DNA of 64,000 nucleotides, taken from positions 1 to 64,000 of the forward strand of contig NZ_JAUSST010000004.1 in the NCBI RefSeq assembly GCF_030812415.1, given 5' to 3'. The DNA is from Paenibacillus harenae (GTDB lineage Bacteria; Bacillota; Bacilli; Paenibacillales; Paenibacillaceae). The notes under the pieces are model-generated. The model worked only from the letters and a program-made list of their open reading frames with translations. It had not been told where the DNA came from and searched no databases. The translations under genes were made by a program, and so were the position numbers. Below are positions 24,804 to 33,613 of the stretch, in pieces. The first letter of the stretch is position 1; every line of letters starts with the position of its first letter.

Positions 24804-25970
24804 ATGGACAAAATTCGGGTAGGTATGGTTGGCTACAAGTTTATGGGCAAGGCGCATAGCAATGCGTATCGCGCACTTCCGATGTTTTTCCCGAAGTCGG
24901 CGGTGAAGCCGGTAATGAAGGCGATATGCGGACGCGATCCGGAAGGCGTCGAGCAAGCCCGCGAGCAGTTCGGCTGGGAAAGCGCGGAGACGGATTGGAG
25001 ACAGCTCGTTAAGCGCGACGATATCGACCTCATTGATATTAATGCGCCAAGCGATGCGCACAAGGAGATTGCGCTTGCGGCTGCTGCGGAAGGCAAGCAC
25101 TTGTTCTGCGAGAAGCCGCTTGCGCTGACGCTCGAGGACTCCCGCGAGATGCTCGAGGCGGCGGAGAAAGCCGGCGTTAAGCACATGGTTGGCTTCAACT
25201 ATCGGTTCTCGCCTGCGGTACAGCTTGCCAAGAAACTCATAGAGGAAGGCCGTATCGGCAAAATCTTTCACTTCCGCGCCATGTTCCTGCAGGATTGGAT
25301 TATCGATCCGAACTTCCCGCTCGTATGGCGTCTGCAGAAGGATATTGCGGGCTCGGGCTCGCACGGCGACCTTGGCGCTCACTTGATCGACATGGCTCGA
25401 TTCCTCGTTGGCGAGTTCAACGAAGTGATCGGCATGAGCGAGACGTTCATCAAGGAACGTCCGCTTGCATCGGCCATGACGGGCCTTAGCGCCAAAGGCA
25501 GTGCGGAAGGGCCGCGCGGCGAAGTCACGGTTGACGACGCGACGTTGTTCATGACTCGCTTCATGAACGGTGCGCTCGGAAGCTTCGAAGCAACGCGCTT
25601 CGCTGCCGGACATCGCTGTACGAACGGCTTCGAGATCAACGGCAGCAAGGGCAGCATCAAGTTCGATTTCGAGCGCATGAACGAGCTTCAGGTGTATTTT
25701 ACGGACGATGCAGAGGATGTTCAGGGCTTCCGCCGCGTACTGGCAACCGATCCGGCGCATGCCTATATGGACGCTTGGTGGCCGGCAGGACATACGATCG
25801 GCTTCGAGCATACGTTCACGCATGAGGTGCTTGAATTCATGCAGGCGCTTGCCGAGGACCGTCAGCCCGTTCCGAACTTCAACGACGGAGTGAAATGCCA
25901 AGAGGTACTCGAGGCGGTTGATCTGTCGATTGCAGAACGCCGGTGGGTATCGATTAGCGAATTGAAATAG
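24804..25970 (+). CDS. Gfo/Idh/MocA family oxidoreductase
   Basis: This 388-residue NAD(P)-dependent dehydrogenase acts on sugars, sugar acids or inositols. The Rossmann fold starts at once (RVGMVGYKFMGKAHSNAYRA) and the conserved EKPLALT motif sits at about 97-103. The C-terminal dimerisation domain includes GDLGAHLIDMARFLVG. The spelling VGYKFMGKAHSNAY is typical of the dehydrogenases that travel with ThuA genes. AGAGAGG at 24786-24792 precedes the ATG. Substrate unknown. Confidence 0.9.
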   Translation: MDKIRVGMVGYKFMGKAHSNAYRALPMFFPKSAVKPVMKAICGRDPEGVEQAREQFGWESAETDWRQLVKRDDIDLIDINAPSDAHKEIALAAAAEGKHLFCEKPLALTLEDSREMLEAAEKAGVKHMVGFNYRFSPAVQLAKKLIEEGRIGKIFHFRAMFLQDWIIDPNFPLVWRLQKDIAGSGSHGDLGAHLIDMARFLVGEFNEVIGMSETFIKERPLASAMTGLSAKGSAEGPRGEVTVDDATLFMTRFMNGALGSFEATRFAAGHRCTNGFEINGSKGSIKFDFERMNELQVYFTDDAEDVQGFRRVLATDPAHAYMDAWWPAGHTIGFEHTFTHEVLEFMQALAEDRQPVPNFNDGVKCQEVLEAVDLSIAERRWVSISELK

Positions 25971-26029
25971 TTGAAATCGTTGCAGGCAAGGCAAGTATAA
26001 CAAGAAGGCTAGAGAGGGCGAGGAAAAGC

Positions 26030-26752
26030 ATGAAGAAGGCATTGATCGTATGGGGCGGATGGGACGGCCATCAGCCGAAGGAAGTAGCGGCTATTTTCCA
26101 AGAGATGCTCGAGAAAGAGGGCTTCGAGGTTGAAGTATCCGATAAGCTGGAGGCGTTCGAAGACGGCGATAAGCTGAAGGCGCTTGATCTGATCGTACCG
26201 GTATGGACGATGGGCCGCATCGATCAGAAGCTTGTCGATAACGTATCGGCTGCGATACAGAGCGGCGTTGGCCTTGCAGGCTGCCATGGCGGCATGTGCG
26301 ATTCGTTCCGCGAGAACGTAGACTGGCAGTTCATGACGGGCGGGCAATGGGTTGCTCATCCGGGCAACGACGGCGTGGAATACGTTGTGAACATTAGCAA
26401 CTCGACAAGCGCTTTGACCGAGGATATGGAGGACTTCACGGTGAAGTCCGAGCAATATTACTTGCACGTCGATCCAGCCGTCGAAGTGCTTGCTACGACT
26501 CGCTTCCCAGTAACGCCTGGGCCGCACTCGCTTAATAAAACGGTAGACATGCCGGTCGTATGGACGAAGCGCTGGGGCGTAGGACGCGTGTATTACAATT
26601 CGCTTGGACATCAAGCGAATATCGTCGAGATCGATTCCGTTAAGGAACTGATGCGCCGCGGCTTCTTATGGTGCGCGGAAGGCAAGGCGAAGGCCGTAGC
26701 GGCCGGCTTGGAAGCCGGAACGTACACGGGGATGCAGGATAACCAACTGTAA
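26030..26752 (+). CDS. ThuA-like domain protein
   Basis: This 240-residue cytoplasmic protein belongs to the ThuA/trehalose-utilisation family, a glutamine-amidotransferase-like fold. It shows the start KALIVWGGWDGHQPKEVA, LIVPVWTMGRID, AGCHGGMCDSFRENVDWQFM and the late YYNSLGHQANIV. A purine-rich GAGAGGGCGAGG stands upstream of the ATG. It lies between two Gfo/Idh/MocA dehydrogenases. In Rhizobium, ThuA and the dehydrogenase ThuB oxidise trehalose and related disaccharides to 3-keto derivatives; a similar keto-sugar pathway is inferred here. Confidence 0.88.
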   Translation: MKKALIVWGGWDGHQPKEVAAIFQEMLEKEGFEVEVSDKLEAFEDGDKLKALDLIVPVWTMGRIDQKLVDNVSAAIQSGVGLAGCHGGMCDSFRENVDWQFMTGGQWVAHPGNDGVEYVVNISNSTSALTEDMEDFTVKSEQYYLHVDPAVEVLATTRFPVTPGPHSLNKTVDMPVVWTKRWGVGRVYYNSLGHQANIVEIDSVKELMRRGFLWCAEGKAKAVAAGLEAGTYTGMQDNQL

Positions 26753-26802
26753 GAAGCAGTCATTCATCAATCATTCATGATATGGGACGAGGGACGGGGA
26801 AC

Positions 26803-27903
26803 ATGGAAAAGATTAAAGTAGGCATTATCGGCACAGGCAACATTAGCGGCATTTATTTGCAAAACGGAAGCAAATTCGACGCAATGGAGGTTGTCGCTTG
26901 CGCCGATCTGGACGTGGAGCGCGCAAAAGCCAAAGGCGAAGAGCATGGCATCAAAGGCTGCTCCGTAGAAGAATTGCTGGCTGATCCCGATATTCAAATG
27001 GTCATTAACCTGACGATTCCGCAGGCGCATGCTTCGGTATGCTTGAGAGCGCTTGAGGCAGGCAAGCATGTGTATGTCGAGAAGCCTTTCGCGGTAACCC
27101 GCGAGGAAGGACTCGAGGTGCTGGAGCTAGCCCGCAAGAAAGGGCTGTACGCAGGCAGCGCGCCGGATACGTTCCTTGGCGGCGGCATCCAAACGAGCAT
27201 TAAGCTTATCGAGGACGGGTGGATCGGCACGCCGATCGGAGCTACCGCATTCATGGTAGGCGGCGGCCACGAGTCCTGGCATCCGGCTCCCGAGTTCTAC
27301 TATCAGCACGGCGGCGGCCCGATGTTCGATATGGGACCTTATTACTTGACTGCTCTTGTCGCTATGCTTGGACCGATCACCCGCGTTACGGGCTCGGCAC
27401 GCATTTCCTACCCGGAGCGTACGATTACGAGCCAGCCGAAATACGGCCAAAAGGTGAAGGTCGAAGTGCCGACGCATATCGCAGGCGTCATGGACTTCGC
27501 TTCCGGCGCAATCGGCACGCTGCTCACAAGCTTCGACGCGAAGGGCGGCTCGCAGCTTCCGCGCATTGAAGTATACGGCAGCCAAGGCACGCTTCAAGTG
27601 CCGGATCCGAACAACTTCGGCGGTCCGATCTATCTTAGTCGCGCTGGCCAAAGAGAGTGGTCGGAAATTCCTCTCGCCTACGGTTATGCGGAAAACGCCC
27701 GCGGCGTAGGCGCTGCCGATATGGCGAAAGCGATACTTACCGGACGCATGCCGCGCGTAAGCGGCGAACTCGCTTATCACGTGCTTGAAGCGATGCATGG
27801 CTTCCATGACGCTTCCGATCAAGGCGTTCATTACATGATGAAGAGCAGCTGCGAGCGTCCGGCTCCGTTGCCGCTCGGTTTGCAACCGTTCTGCCTAGAC
27901 TAA
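26803..27903 (+). CDS. Gfo/Idh/MocA family oxidoreductase
   Basis: This 366-residue NAD(P)-dependent dehydrogenase has the nucleotide-binding loop KVGIIGTGNISGIYLQN at about 4-20 and VYVEKPFAVT at about 88-97. GGGPMFDMGPYYLTALVAML lies in the C-terminal substrate domain. The start MEKIKVGII at 26803 is chosen because the fold begins there; the RBS (GGGACGGGGA) is weak, and ATG 26782 is the alternative. It ends the LacI-controlled operon. It differs clearly in sequence from the dehydrogenase at 24804, so the two probably act on successive or different substrates. Confidence 0.9.
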   Translation: MEKIKVGIIGTGNISGIYLQNGSKFDAMEVVACADLDVERAKAKGEEHGIKGCSVEELLADPDIQMVINLTIPQAHASVCLRALEAGKHVYVEKPFAVTREEGLEVLELARKKGLYAGSAPDTFLGGGIQTSIKLIEDGWIGTPIGATAFMVGGGHESWHPAPEFYYQHGGGPMFDMGPYYLTALVAMLGPITRVTGSARISYPERTITSQPKYGQKVKVEVPTHIAGVMDFASGAIGTLLTSFDAKGGSQLPRIEVYGSQGTLQVPDPNNFGGPIYLSRAGQREWSEIPLAYGYAENARGVGAADMAKAILTGRMPRVSGELAYHVLEAMHGFHDASDQGVHYMMKSSCERPAPLPLGLQPFCLD

Positions 27904-28001
27904 AAAAGAAGCTATCGGACATTCGTTCCGACATTTGATCAAAACTAGGCTCTCGGCCATCAAACGGATCGTTTGTCCGTTTTGTCCTTTCTGAACGAGA
28001 G

Positions 28002-28050
28002 AAGGGCTGTCCCCAACGTCGATAAGACGTTTTAGGGACAGCCCTTTTTT
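28002..28050 (+). terminator. strong terminator after the dehydrogenase-ThuA operon
   Basis: AAGGGCTGTCCC and GGGACAGCCCT pair, extended inside by AACGTC/GACGTT, and are followed by TTTTTT. It lies between convergent genes. A second small dyad AAACGGA/TCCGTTT stands at 27962-27982. Confidence 0.92.
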
Positions 28051-28071
28051 GCTTGTGGAGTTAACGGTATT

Positions 28072-28944
28072 TTATTTAATCCAAGCGTCGACTTTATCTC
28101 GATTCTGCTCTACCCATTGCTTGGCGGCTTCTTCAGGCGTTTTGCCCTCTTGGATTTGAATCATGACATCGGCCATGTCCTCCGGCGTCCAGTTAAAGGC
28201 ATCAAGGAAAGCGTAAGCCTCCGGCTGGTCAACTTGCAGCCCTTTGCGAGCTATGGTATGAATCTGCTCATCCCCGCCGTATACGTTTTTTGGATCCTCC
28301 AAGTATTTCAAATCCATCTTGGCGAACTTCCAATGCGGAGTCCAGCCGGTTACGACGATCGGCTTCTGATCGGCGTACGCTTTCTCAAGCTGCTGCGTCA
28401 TCGCGGCAGACGAGCTTTCGAGCAGCGTCCACTTCTCGCGTAATGCGTATACGTCCAACGCTTTCTCTGTCGACATCATCAGTCCTGCACCCGGCTCGAT
28501 GCCGATAATCGTATAATCGAGACTTGCGCCTATCTCATCCGTTAAATCTTCAATGCTGTTAATGTCCATATATTGCGGAACGACGAGGCCAATCTTGGTG
28601 CCATCCAGGTTTACGCCCAGATCGTCGTATTTCCCTTCATACTTCGAAGCATACGATTCATGAGTCGTTGGCAGCCAAGCCGCCGCCATGGCGTCCGCGC
28701 TCCCGTCTGAGATGCCTGCCCACATCGGACCTGCGTCTACTTGCATGAGCTCGACGTTGTAATCGAGCTTCTGCTCCAAAACTTCCTTGAGTACGTAAGT
28801 GCTGGCGATTTCGGAGTCCCATGCGACATAGGCAAGCGTTATTTTTTTGTTTGTATTGCCGCCAGTGTTAGACGTTGAACATCCTGCTACTAATGCCATG
28901 ACGAGAACAATTGCTGCGATTACGGTTAGTTTGTTCGGTTTCAA
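28072..28944 (-). CDS. opuAC: glycine betaine-binding lipoprotein of an OpuA-type importer
   Basis: This 290-residue solute-binding lipoprotein has signal peptide KPNKLTVIAAIVLVMALVAG, lipobox VAGC (Cys about 22) and a mature domain of the OpuAC/ProX class (KKITLAYVAWDSEIASTYVL, DAMAAAWLPTTHESYASKYE). TTG is the start, with AAGGAG upstream. It is third in the opuAA-opuAB-opuAC operon. It binds glycine betaine or related compatible solutes outside the cell during osmotic stress. Which of these it prefers cannot be read. Confidence 0.92.
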   Translation of the reverse strand: MKPNKLTVIAAIVLVMALVAGCSTSNTGGNTNKKITLAYVAWDSEIASTYVLKEVLEQKLDYNVELMQVDAGPMWAGISDGSADAMAAAWLPTTHESYASKYEGKYDDLGVNLDGTKIGLVVPQYMDINSIEDLTDEIGASLDYTIIGIEPGAGLMMSTEKALDVYALREKWTLLESSSAAMTQQLEKAYADQKPIVVTGWTPHWKFAKMDLKYLEDPKNVYGGDEQIHTIARKGLQVDQPEAYAFLDAFNWTPEDMADVMIQIQEGKTPEEAAKQWVEQNRDKVDAWIK

Positions 28945-28995
28945 AAAATCACTCCTTGGTTAATAGTATGATAAGAACCGGATAAGAGCTGTCCG

Positions 28996-29841
28996 TTACC
29001 CGTTGGTCTTCGTTCGGCGTATGACCTGCTGGGTCAGTCGGTCAAGAATAATAGCCAATATAACAATGGCTAGTCCGGCTTCGAACCCAACGCCGGTATT
29101 GCCTTGCGTAACGGCACGGTACACATATGCTCCGACGCCCTGTGCGCCGATCATCGAGGCGATGACAACCATCGACAGCGATAACATGATCGTTTGGTTG
29201 ATGCCTGCCATGATCGTAGGCATCGCAATCGGAAGCTGAAGCTTGAACAGCTTCTGGGACGGCGTCGAGCCGAAAGCGTCTGCCGCCTCGACCAGCTCCG
29301 CGGGAACTTGGCGTATGCCAAGGTTGGTCAGGCGAATCGTTGGCGGAATCGCGAATATAATCGACGAGATAACGCCGGGTACTACGCCAAGCGAGAAGAA
29401 CGTGACTGCGGGCAATAGATAGACGAATGCCGGCATCGTCTGCATGAAATCAAGCAGCGGTGTCACGACCTTCTGAACGCTGTTGTTGCGGGCGCATAGA
29501 ATACCGATCGGCACGCCGATGACGACGGAGATGATGGCAGCCGTGAGGACGAGGGCCAGCGTCTGCATCGTCTGGCTCCATAAGCCGAGGTTGTCGATAA
29601 CGAGCAGCCCGATCGCAGTAAAGATTGCCATTCTCCACCTGCCGATAAACCAAGCCAATAAGGTGAAAATAACGATTAATAGGAGCGGATGGACGCTGTT
29701 CAGCGCGGTATCCAGACCGCCGACCGTTCCGCCGACGACTACGCGAATGGCGCCAAACAACGGATCCAGGTTCGTTTCGAGCCAAGCTTCAAGCGACTCG
29801 ATCCAATCGGCCAGCGGGATTTTTGGAATATTCATGCTCAT
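28996..29841 (-). CDS. opuAB: glycine betaine ABC transporter permease
   Basis: This 281-residue membrane subunit has about six to seven helices. Features of OpuAB/ProW proteins are the soluble N-terminus (IPKIPLADWIESLEAWLETN) and the conserved PVVTPLLDFMQTMPAF-like segment, here KVVTPLLDFMQTMPAFVYLL. The ATG overlaps the stop of the ATPase gene (ATGA), so the two are translationally coupled. It forms the channel with itself as a dimer. Confidence 0.94.
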   Translation of the reverse strand: MSMNIPKIPLADWIESLEAWLETNLDPLFGAIRVVVGGTVGGLDTALNSVHPLLLIVIFTLLAWFIGRWRMAIFTAIGLLVIDNLGLWSQTMQTLALVLTAAIISVVIGVPIGILCARNNSVQKVVTPLLDFMQTMPAFVYLLPAVTFFSLGVVPGVISSIIFAIPPTIRLTNLGIRQVPAELVEAADAFGSTPSQKLFKLQLPIAMPTIMAGINQTIMLSLSMVVIASMIGAQGVGAYVYRAVTQGNTGVGFEAGLAIVILAIILDRLTQQVIRRTKTNG

Positions 29842-31037
29842 GCGGAATCACCTGCCCCGAATACGGTATTGCCTGCTAAAGCGGCCAATACGGCTCCTTT
29901 CAATACGACGCCCAAGAGTCGATTGCCGCCGTCCACGACGGCTACTGGGAGCTTGGAGCTTCCCATGCCTTCGAACAGCTCGTTGATCAGGGCTTCGGGT
30001 GAAGCTATAGGGGCTTCCTGAAGCAGTACCTCTTGAAGCGAGAGTCCTTCCTTGAGCGCCCTGGAAGCGTCCTCGGCAGTAATGACGCCTAGCAGGTTCA
30101 TTGCCTTGTCGACGGCATACAGGCTGGAAACGCCGCGGTCTCTCATGAATTGAAGAGCGACGCGCGGACCTCTCTCGATCGTAATCGTCTCCGCCTTCTC
30201 CATCACATGGGAAGCGGTCAGCACCTTGGACAAGTCGACATCCTCTACGAACCGCTCCACGTACTTATTGGCCGGCTGCATGAGAATTTCGTCCGGCGTG
30301 CCGATCTGTACGATGCTGCCGTCTCTCATTAATGCGATTTGATCGCCGATTCGCAGCGCTTCATTCAAATCATGCGTGATGAATACGATCGTTTTTTTCA
30401 TTTTGGACTGAAGCACCAGCAGTTCGTCCTGCATATCCTTGCGTATAAGCGGATCGAGCGCGCTGAAAGCTTCGTCCATAAGCAGGACGTCGGGATCGTT
30501 CGCGAGTCCTCTAGCAAGCCCGACGCGCTGCTGCATGCCGCCGCTTAGCTGCTCGGGATAACTGTTCTCCCAGCCGGATAGACCGACCAGTTCCAAGGAC
30601 TGCATCGCCATATCACGCCGTTTCTTCTTGTCTATGCCTTGCACCTCTAAGCCGTATTCGATATTCTGAATGACGGTTCGATGCGGGAATAGCGCGAACT
30701 TCTGGAATACCATTCCGACGTTTTTGCGGCGGAATTGGCGAAGCTGTTCGGGATTCATCCGAAGCACATCGGTCCCATTGAACAAGATTTGGCCCGATGT
30801 CGGTTCAATCAAGCGATTGATCAGACGGACGAGCGTCGACTTGCCGCTTCCGGACAAGCCCATAATCACGAATATTTGACCGGCCTCGATCGCGAATTCG
30901 GCCTGGTTAACACCGACAGTTAGTTTCGTTTCCGCATGTATTTTTTCTTTGGACCATCCTTTATCCAGCAGCGGAATCGCTTTTTTCGGATCGGGTCCGA
31001 AAATTTTGGTCAGCCTCTTGGCTTCTATAATGGCCAT
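29838..31037 (-). CDS. opuAA: glycine betaine ABC transporter ATP-binding protein with CBS domains
   Basis: This 399-residue ATPase of the ProV/OpuAA type has Walker A GLSGSGKS (about 60-67), the signature LSGGMQQRVGLARGL, Walker B VLLMDEAFSALDP and a tandem CBS module in the last 120 residues. In OpuA homologues the CBS module senses ionic strength or cyclic-di-AMP. The pre-ATPase segment (KAIPLLDKGWSKEKIHAETK) is also diagnostic. ATG 31037 is chosen because of AAGGGGG upstream on the minus strand; the frame opens at 31103. It heads the operon and is divergent from a GbsR-type gene. Confidence 0.94.
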   Translation of the reverse strand: MAIIEAKRLTKIFGPDPKKAIPLLDKGWSKEKIHAETKLTVGVNQAEFAIEAGQIFVIMGLSGSGKSTLVRLINRLIEPTSGQILFNGTDVLRMNPEQLRQFRRKNVGMVFQKFALFPHRTVIQNIEYGLEVQGIDKKKRRDMAMQSLELVGLSGWENSYPEQLSGGMQQRVGLARGLANDPDVLLMDEAFSALDPLIRKDMQDELLVLQSKMKKTIVFITHDLNEALRIGDQIALMRDGSIVQIGTPDEILMQPANKYVERFVEDVDLSKVLTASHVMEKAETITIERGPRVALQFMRDRGVSSLYAVDKAMNLLGVITAEDASRALKEGLSLQEVLLQEAPIASPEALINELFEGMGSSKLPVAVVDGGNRLLGVVLKGAVLAALAGNTVFGAGDSA

Positions 31038-31122
31038 GTTGATGCCCCCTTGTGGAAGATTTCGTCTCTTACAAGTGTAGGTGGTTATTCCTGTAAACGT
31101 CAAAAGGCGTGAGTCCTCGTAA

Positions 31123-31171
31123 TGTACGTACAGTTTTAACTTTACAAACTTTTTGTACGGAATACTCCGTA
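31123..31171. promoter_or_regulatory. two dyads in the opuAA-gbsR divergent promoter region
   Basis: TGTACGTACA (31123-31132) and TACGGA-ATAC-TCCGTA (31156-31171) are perfect inverted repeats in the 242-base gap between the divergent betaine importer operon and its probable repressor. Their position suggests operator sites for the GbsR-type protein. Core promoters were not assigned with confidence. Confidence 0.5.
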
Positions 31172-31279
31172 TAACTCCCTTTTTCGATCCAAACGCTATC
31201 TTTACATATGGACAATCATTTGATTACAATACTTCTTGTAGGATTTAACGGGGATAACGATCCCCCCTGGAGGAACGAA

Positions 31280-31846
31280 ATGAATGAACTTGCAGCGTTA
31301 ACGGACGAACAGATAGACAAGCTACAGCGTACGCGCAGACGCGTTATCGAGTCGATCGGCAAAAATATGGACTTATACGGCGTTACGTCATCCATTGGGC
31401 ACTTATACGGAAATATGTATTTCAATCAAGAGCCGGTTACTCTCGACGAAATGAGCCATACGATGGGAATGAGCAAAACGTCGATGAGTACGGGAATGCG
31501 CGCTTTGCTCGATTTGAAAATGATCAATAAGGTATGGGGCAAAGGCTCGCGCAAAGATTTATATGAAGCCGTTCCCGATTGGCACCAGAATTTCGCCGAT
31601 TTCTTCTCTATTAAATGGAGAAAGGCGCTCGAGCAAAATAAGCATGTGCTGTCCCGGTCATTGAAGGAAATCGGGGAGCTCAGGAGGCAGCATGAGGATG
31701 AGCAGGCTTTCCTGCAGGTGCTGGACAATGATGCGGCCAAGATCGAAGAAGCGCTCAAATATTACAGATGGCTGGACCGGCTGATCGATTCGTTCGAGAC
31801 GGGAGAGATCTATCAGTTTATTCCGAAGGAAGACGATACCGAGTAA
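31280..31846 (+). CDS. gbsR: GbsR-type transcriptional repressor
   Basis: This 188-residue MarR-like winged-helix protein resembles GbsR/OpcR, repressors of choline and glycine betaine uptake genes in Bacillus. Telling parts are LYGVTSSIGHLYGNMYF, MSHTMGMSKTSMSTGMRALL (the recognition helix region), KVWGKGSRKDLYEAVPDW and FFSIKWRKALEQN. The longest frame starts at 31208, but TGGAGG at 31267-31272 selects ATG 31280. Divergence from opuAA-AB-AC implies control of that operon. Confidence 0.88.
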   Translation: MNELAALTDEQIDKLQRTRRRVIESIGKNMDLYGVTSSIGHLYGNMYFNQEPVTLDEMSHTMGMSKTSMSTGMRALLDLKMINKVWGKGSRKDLYEAVPDWHQNFADFFSIKWRKALEQNKHVLSRSLKEIGELRRQHEDEQAFLQVLDNDAAKIEEALKYYRWLDRLIDSFETGEIYQFIPKEDDTE

Positions 31847-31865
31847 CGTTAATAGCTACTTCTCG

Positions 31866-31893
31866 CCGCGGCAGCATGATGCCGCGGTTTTTT
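31866..31893 (+). terminator. terminator after the gbsR-type gene
   Basis: CCGCGGCA and TGCCGCGG pair over GCATGA and are followed by six T. Confidence 0.93.
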
Positions 31894-31999
31894 GCTGCCT
31901 TGCATGGCTGAGCGATATCGCTATATACATGATTAATGCGACTGGATTATGCTAAGCTTAAACTATAGGATAACGGGTTTAGAGGAGAGTGAACGTCTT

Positions 32000-33223
32000 A
32001 TGGATGATAAGCTTCTGTCCGGATCAGAATCAGCATCAGCATCAGGTCCGGTCATGATTAAAAACGGACAAGTCGTATTGGAGGATCGGATCACGCACGC
32101 TGCCTTAACGCTGGCAGGGGGGCGTATACAATCGATACTAGAAGAACCAAGAAGTATCGAAGACTGGGTACGACGCAATCCGCAAGCCTTTATCATAGAC
32201 GCGAATCAAAGCTATGTGCTGCCCGGCTTGATCGACATCCACTGCGACGCCATCGAGAAGGAAATACAGCCACGTCCGAATACGTTATTTCCGCTTCCGA
32301 TGGCGCTGATCGAATTCGAGCGCAAACTGCCGCTGCATGGCATAACGACGATGTATCACTCGTTATCGCTTGGGGTGGGGTTAAGTCTGCGGGGCGATTA
32401 TCTGTTAACGGATATGGTGGAGCTAATCGATCGTTATCGGGCAAAAAGATCGGTCGTACGCAATCGGATTCATCTTCGGTATGAAGTATCTCATCTGGCC
32501 GGTCTGCCGATCGTCGAGCGCTATTTGCGCAATAAACAAATTCACTACTTATCGTTTATGGATCATTCACCTGGGCAAGGTCAATATATGAAGCCAGGTT
32601 CATTCGAGCGCTATGTCATGAAAAATCAAGGCGTTGATCATAATGAGGTGCACGCTATAGTCGATGATTTGGCGAAGCGAAGAGAACAAGTGGATTGGGA
32701 ACGGCTGCATGTGCTAGGCAACCTTGCGTTGCAGAACGGAATCGCGATTGCTTCGCATGACAATGATTCACGGGAAAGCATAGATCAATCAGCGAGTCTT
32801 GGGGTTAAGGTTTGTGAATTCCCGATTAATCTAGAGACGGCGAGCTATGCGGTGGGCAGAGGACTTCGAGTATGCGTGGGTGCTCCGAATATCGTGAGGG
32901 GCGCATCGCATGACAACAACCTGCGAGCCGTTGATGCGATCTCTATAGGCGCTGCGGATATCCTGTGTTCGGATTATCATCCTTCATCGATGCTCGCGGC
33001 TGTCTTCAAGCTGGCAGACGAGGGAATCGCCGCTTTGCCGCAGGCGGTGAGGATGGCTTCGCTTCATCCGGCCGAGGCGCTTGGCACAGAGGATGAGCTA
33101 GGCTCCATCAAGCCTGGCAAAGCGGCGGATCTTATTATCGTTGACCGCTATGAGAATCTGCCATGGGTAACCCATGCGATCGTCGGCGGCAGCATCGTAT
33201 ATAGCGCATGTATCCGTTATTGA
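32000..33223 (+). CDS. phnM: alpha-D-ribose 1-methylphosphonate 5-triphosphate diphosphatase PhnM
   Basis: In the carbon-phosphorus lyase pathway PhnM removes pyrophosphate from ribose 1-methylphosphonate 5-triphosphate. The 407-residue protein has the amidohydrolase fold with PhnM hallmarks: LPGLIDIHCDAIEKEIQPRP (metal-binding start), GITTMYHSLSLGVG, HLRYEVSH, FMDHSPGQGQYM, SHDNDS and CSDYHPSSML. ATG 32000 has AGGAGAG at 31983-31989; an ATG at 31949 is in frame without RBS. No other phn gene is in the window, so either the pathway genes lie elsewhere or this copy serves another amidohydrolase role. Confidence 0.9.
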   Translation: MDDKLLSGSESASASGPVMIKNGQVVLEDRITHAALTLAGGRIQSILEEPRSIEDWVRRNPQAFIIDANQSYVLPGLIDIHCDAIEKEIQPRPNTLFPLPMALIEFERKLPLHGITTMYHSLSLGVGLSLRGDYLLTDMVELIDRYRAKRSVVRNRIHLRYEVSHLAGLPIVERYLRNKQIHYLSFMDHSPGQGQYMKPGSFERYVMKNQGVDHNEVHAIVDDLAKRREQVDWERLHVLGNLALQNGIAIASHDNDSRESIDQSASLGVKVCEFPINLETASYAVGRGLRVCVGAPNIVRGASHDNNLRAVDAISIGAADILCSDYHPSSMLAAVFKLADEGIAALPQAVRMASLHPAEALGTEDELGSIKPGKAADLIIVDRYENLPWVTHAIVGGSIVYSACIRY

Positions 33224-33229
33224 CTGCTA

Positions 33230-33472
33230 TTAAGGCGTAGGAGCGCTCGGGTTGTCGCCATGATGCAATTGCTCATGCAGCGCCTCGACCATGCGATGCT
33301 GCTCGGGCTGGCTGGATTGCTGCCAAATCATCTCGAATAAAACGCCGAGTCCGGGCAGGGCCCTTTCGTCAGCTCCAATTGAATCCTCAATGACCGAAGT
33401 CAGTTCTTGCACGGAATTGGCTTGTACGCGATTAATAATGGCTTGGCGCAAATCAAGAGTAACGTTATTCAA
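33230..33472 (-). CDS. sspI: small acid-soluble spore protein SspI
   Basis: This 80-residue protein matches SspI, a minor SASP found in the spore core. The recognisable pattern is LDLRQAIINRVQ, then ADERALPGLGVLFEMIWQQS and HRMVEALHEQL, as in Bacillus SspI. TTG 33472 is the start, with AGGAGG ten bases upstream; the frame opens earlier (33538) with a non-family N-terminus. It is expected to be made in the forespore under sigma G, although a convincing sigma-G promoter was not found by eye. The gene shows that the organism forms endospores. Confidence 0.9.
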   Translation of the reverse strand: MNNVTLDLRQAIINRVQANSVQELTSVIEDSIGADERALPGLGVLFEMIWQQSSQPEQHRMVEALHEQLHHGDNPSAPTP

Positions 33473-33613
33473 GTCGTCGCAACCTCCTGCATCGTTCTGA
33501 ATTACGTCATTACTATTCCCCGTGCCGTCATGTTTCATCCTTGCCTCGGCCGTATGTTATACTATAAGGATGAAACACGACTCCGCTTCGAACGTTAAGG
33601 AGGAATTACGGTT

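Noticed and set aside
24801..26042. 413-codon minus-strand frame opposite the first dehydrogenase
   Set aside because: It is an antisense shadow. The plus strand encodes a clear Gfo/Idh/MocA protein, and the antisense product has an Arg/His/Leu-rich composition typical of reverse frames.
33539..33613. Cyclic-di-AMP (ydaO-type) riboswitch before the RCK-type potassium regulator
   Set aside because: Only about 75 bases separate the sspI-side frame and the ATG, too short for the aptamer, and no matching structure was seen.
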